64,000 bases of DNA from Methanoplanus sp. FWC-SCC4. GTDB lineage: Archaea > Halobacteriota > Methanomicrobia > Methanomicrobiales > Methanomicrobiaceae. Numbering within the stretch: position 1 is the first letter of the stretch; each line of letters starts with the position of its first letter. The stretch covers positions 1 through 64,000 of the forward strand of contig NZ_CP043875.1 of the NCBI RefSeq assembly GCF_032878975.1. Direction: 5' to 3'. Both the position numbers and the translations under genes were made by a program. Under the pieces are notes generated by a model. That model did not search any database and was not told the DNA's origin. It saw only the letters and a list, made by a program, of their open reading frames with translations. Positions 61,842-64,000 of this stretch are shown in pieces.

Positions 61842-62522
61842 TCAGAGGATGATACTCAGTATCTCTGAGAGGATTCCACCGTAATCGTAGGATATTAGGA
61901 GTATCACAAAGGATGATACAATAAGGGCTGCAAAAACAGCCGGATTCCATGAAAGCACTTTTTTACCGTCCAGCACACTTACAGGAAGCATGTTGAAGAA
62001 TGCTATCATTGAGTTTACGGAAAGTCCGAATGTACCGGTAAGGAAGAGGTAGAATCCCAGTCCCCCTGAAGAAATACCTCCAAGAGCCGCACCTGCAACG
62101 ATGAGCAGGAAAAACGGTACGCAGAGTATAAGGTTTACAACAGGCCCCGCTGCTGATATTTTTCCGTCCTCCTCCTTTGTCATCATTCTGCCCTGCTGGC
62201 CGTATATGACGGTTGCACCCGGTGCCGCAAACACAACACCGACAAGGGCTGCAAGTGCGACTGCAACAAGAAGCATCTGGTTATCTTTGTGAAATTCAGC
62301 CCAGTATCCGAATTTCATAGCACTGAATTTATGAGCAAGTTCATGGAGAAGAAATCCTATGCCGACGGTTACCAGGGATATTGCAAAAAATATGGCGAAT
62401 GTGACTGGTGTTACACTTCCCCTTGTGAAAACAAGTGTAAATGCGACTGCGATTGCGATCCACCCGATAATGAGATCGTTTCTCTCCCTCGCAGGTATTT
62501 TTGATATCACTTTTTCGTACAT
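61842..62522 (-). CDS. site-2-protease-like M50 metalloprotease
   Basis: A 226-residue membrane protease with the zinc motif HELAH (in LLHELAHKFSAMKFG) within a membrane helix, and a second motif NMLPVSVLDGKKV that provides the third zinc ligand (N-x2-P-x4-D-G). Six or so membrane helices are visible. Such proteases cut membrane-bound regulators or signal peptides. Confidence 0.88.
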   Translation of the reverse strand: MYEKVISKIPARERNDLIIGWIAIAVAFTLVFTRGSVTPVTFAIFFAISLVTVGIGFLLHELAHKFSAMKFGYWAEFHKDNQMLLVAVALAALVGVVFAAPGATVIYGQQGRMMTKEEDGKISAAGPVVNLILCVPFFLLIVAGAALGGISSGGLGFYLFLTGTFGLSVNSMIAFFNMLPVSVLDGKKVLSWNPAVFAALIVSSFVILLISYDYGGILSEILSIIL

Positions 62523-62631
62523 CTATGTTATATAGATATATTCTATGCTATCTTATGCTTGTTGGACGAACCCTCATTCTTTTCCGTGCATGAAATATTT
62601 TCTATAAGTTGCGGTTACAATAAGTTATTCA

Positions 62632-62901
62632 ATGGATCTAAAAGAGGCAAGGGAAGAACTGGCCGCAATAGATAGGGAAATAGTAACGCTCATCAAAAAA
62701 AGGAGTGATTTTGCCTCTGTTATCAGGGATGCAAAAAAAGAGTCGGGAACTCCCGTGCGTGATGAAAAACAGCGTATGGGGGTTCTTTTAAGGGCGATGG
62801 GATTTGCAGAGGATAGCGGTCTTGATCCTGAAAGAATATGCGAAATTTTTGAAATTCTGATTGAGATGAACGAGGATATGCAGCGAAAACTCTCAAAATA
62901 A
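62632..62901 (+). CDS. chorismate mutase (AroQ type)
   Basis: An 89-residue all-helical chorismate mutase, converting chorismate to prephenate. Residues that match the AroQ active site are in EAREELAAIDREIVTLIKKR, the Arg in VRDEKQRM, and ICEIFEILIEMNEDMQRKL. It is a stand-alone mutase; no prephenate dehydratase is adjacent. Confidence 0.88.
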   Translation: MDLKEAREELAAIDREIVTLIKKRSDFASVIRDAKKESGTPVRDEKQRMGVLLRAMGFAEDSGLDPERICEIFEILIEMNEDMQRKLSK

Positions 62902-62917
62902 ACCAATCCTGATATTT

Positions 62918-63292
62918 TTATGCCGGCAGTGCACAAATCAGGAAATTATCGTCGTCAATTTTTGCACCTGAGAGTCTTACACTAAATATCCTACCTGTTT
63001 TAGTCTCTATGGTGTATGGTGCCTCAAAAACCGTGCCGGCGGTTCTGAGGGAGACCATAAATTCGTCCCTTTCTCTGCATTTAGTCCAAATCTCTGCGAA
63101 AAGTTTCCCTGTAATCTCATCTTTTCCAAGTCCGAACAGATCTGCAAAAGCTTCGTTTACAATCTTTATCAGAAAGCCGGGGTGTGTTATTACGCACATT
63201 CCGACAGGGGATTTTAAAAAAACTTCCATGTAGATGTTTTTATCTTTTTTATCCTGTTTGTCACGGAAAAAATCAGGCAGAAATCCTGTCAT
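62918..63292 (-). CDS. stand-alone PAS-domain protein
   Basis: A 124-residue protein made of a single PAS domain (FLKSPVGMCVITHPGFLIKIVN, FADLFGLGKDEITGK and later TIETKTGRIFSVRLS). PAS domains sense ligands or redox state. With no kinase or HTH attached, it may be a partner for another protein. Its stop is 16 bases from chorismate mutase, convergent. Confidence 0.72.
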   Translation of the reverse strand: MTGFLPDFFRDKQDKKDKNIYMEVFLKSPVGMCVITHPGFLIKIVNEAFADLFGLGKDEITGKLFAEIWTKCRERDEFMVSLRTAGTVFEAPYTIETKTGRIFSVRLSGAKIDDDNFLICALPA

Positions 63293-63333
63293 AAAAGCAC
63301 CATGAAATTTTGTTTTTTTGAAAATTTGGGAAT

Positions 63334-64000
63334 TTATGATTTCTTTTTGATCATTGTGCCTATGCCGTCATGGGTGAAAAGCTCAATTAGAAGATTGTGA
63401 TCCTTGTTCCCGTTTATTATGTGGCAGTGGCGGACACCGTTGTCAAGGCATTTAAGGCATGCAGAGAGTTTTGGAATCATACCGCCGACGATTGTTCCGT
63501 CCTTAATAAGATTCATTGCCTCGCTGTAATTTAAGCGGTGATAAATTCTTGTTCTCTGTGCATTCATAACGCCGTCAATATCTGACATGTTGATGAATTT
63601 GTAAGCATTGAGTGCAATTGCAATGTCACCTGCCGCAGTATCGGCGTTCACATTAAGGCTCAGCCCTTTTCTGTCGATTGCAATCGGAGTAATAACGGGT
63701 ATATATCCGCTTTCAAGGAGCCTTTCGAGGATTTCCGGGTTTACCTCTTCTATCTCTCCGACATGGCCCAGATCAACCTCTTCCTCTATCTCGTTGACCA
63801 TGATCTTCTGCATGGCCATCTTTTTTGCAATGAGAAGATTTCCGTCATTTCCGGAAAGACCTACACCGGCTGCCCCGAACTTTGCAATAAGGGAGACGAT
63901 ACCGTCATTTATTTTTCCGACAAGAACCATCTGGGCGATCTCAAGCGTTTCGTTGTCTGTGATGCGGAGACCCCCGACAAATTTCGGCTCCTTGCCCATT
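63334..64000 (-). CDS. argB: acetylglutamate kinase, C-terminal part (truncated by window end)
   Basis: ArgB phosphorylates N-acetylglutamate in arginine synthesis. The visible 221 residues cover [33 protein letters not shown] and [15 protein letters not shown], all typical. A complete ArgB has about 290 residues, and the conserved N-terminal kinase loop is missing here, so the true start lies beyond base 64000. The first Met seen is internal. Confidence 0.9.
   Translation of the reverse strand, partial: MGKEPKFVGGLRITDNETLEIAQMVLVGKINDGIVSLIAKFGAAGVGLSGNDGNLLIAKKMAMQKIMVNEIEEEVDLGHVGEIEEVNPEILERLLESGYIPVITPIAIDRKGLSLNVNADTAAGDIAIALNAYKFINMSDIDGVMNAQRTRIYHRLNYSEAMNLIKDGTIVGGMIPKLSACLKCLDNGVRHCHIINGNKDHNLLIELFTHDGIGTMIKKKS

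Overview
The window looks like chromosome from a methanogenic archaeon of the order Methanomicrobiales, close to the Methanoplanus/Methanolacinia/Methanomicrobium group. The order-level call is an inference from gene content. Supporting genes are the YcaO/TfuA pair that thioamidates methyl-coenzyme M reductase, the CoM/CoB-dependent thiol:fumarate reductase TfrAB, a four-subunit pyruvate synthase in the archaeal order porCDAB, SepF, LSm and L37e, an initiator tRNA without encoded CCA, DUF3821 and PGF-pre-PGF surface proteins, and many lipobox lipoproteins. No phage, insertion sequence or CRISPR array is visible.

Layout. 0-9 kb: UPF0210 protein, purC, a lipoprotein M3 peptidase, beta-carbonic anhydrase, a flavodoxin/TPR pair, a double 4Fe-4S protein, a DJ-1 family protein followed by a small gene remnant, and a DnaQ-type exonuclease. 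9.2-12.3 kb: a strikingly A+T-rich island with a HEPN-like gene split by a frameshift in a 7-A run, and a divergent two-gene operon encoding a PD-(D/E)XK-like nuclease and an unknown partner. 12.3-15.6 kb: an overlapping operon of E1-like ThiF/MoeB, MoaD-like sulfur carrier, MoaE, YcaO and TfuA, suggesting that the MoaD-like carrier feeds sulfur to McrA thioamidation. 15.7-22.4 kb: HTH regulator, LarE, a Cache-domain membrane protein, two large surface proteins and a TPR protein. 22.5-25.4 kb: porCDAB. 25.5-31 kb: a dehydratase, thioredoxin, initiator tRNA-Met, a PKD/beta-propeller surface protein, and LSm-L37e-purF. 31.2-36.2 kb: PUA protein, SepF, ZPR1-like and Vms1-like proteins, then purM and aspartate kinase. 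36.4-39.5 kb: tfrAB.

39.5-48.2 kb: a lipoprotein with a recent internal duplication, an MBL-fold enzyme, a HEAT-repeat lipoprotein, and a compact eukaryote-like phosphosignalling module: PP2C phosphatase, a fused ArsR-type HTH-FHA regulator, and a membrane Ser/Thr kinase with a NosD-like beta-helix outside the cell. Near-identical palindromic operator-like sites lie before and after this module. A 1.2-kb, gene-poor stretch follows, with hairpins and a predicted 30-aa membrane peptide. 48-51.3 kb: a beta-propeller protein and a RelE-type toxin-antitoxin pair whose toxin start appears frameshifted. 51.3-59.5 kb: redox and oxidative-stress genes (glutaredoxin-thioredoxin reductase fusion, rubrerythrin, zinc ribbon, desulforedoxin, CMD, peroxiredoxin, three Isf-like flavoproteins) with acetyl-CoA synthetase and RadC between them. 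59.6-64 kb: two membrane or secreted proteins, an M50 protease, chorismate mutase, a PAS protein and the 3' part of argB.

The best candidates for an undescribed system are the PP2C/HTH-FHA/NosD-kinase module with its operator-like repeats, the A+T-rich HEPN plus PD-(D/E)XK island, and the coupling of a MoaD/ThiF sulfur relay to YcaO-TfuA. All functions are read from sequence motifs and family knowledge; no database search was run.
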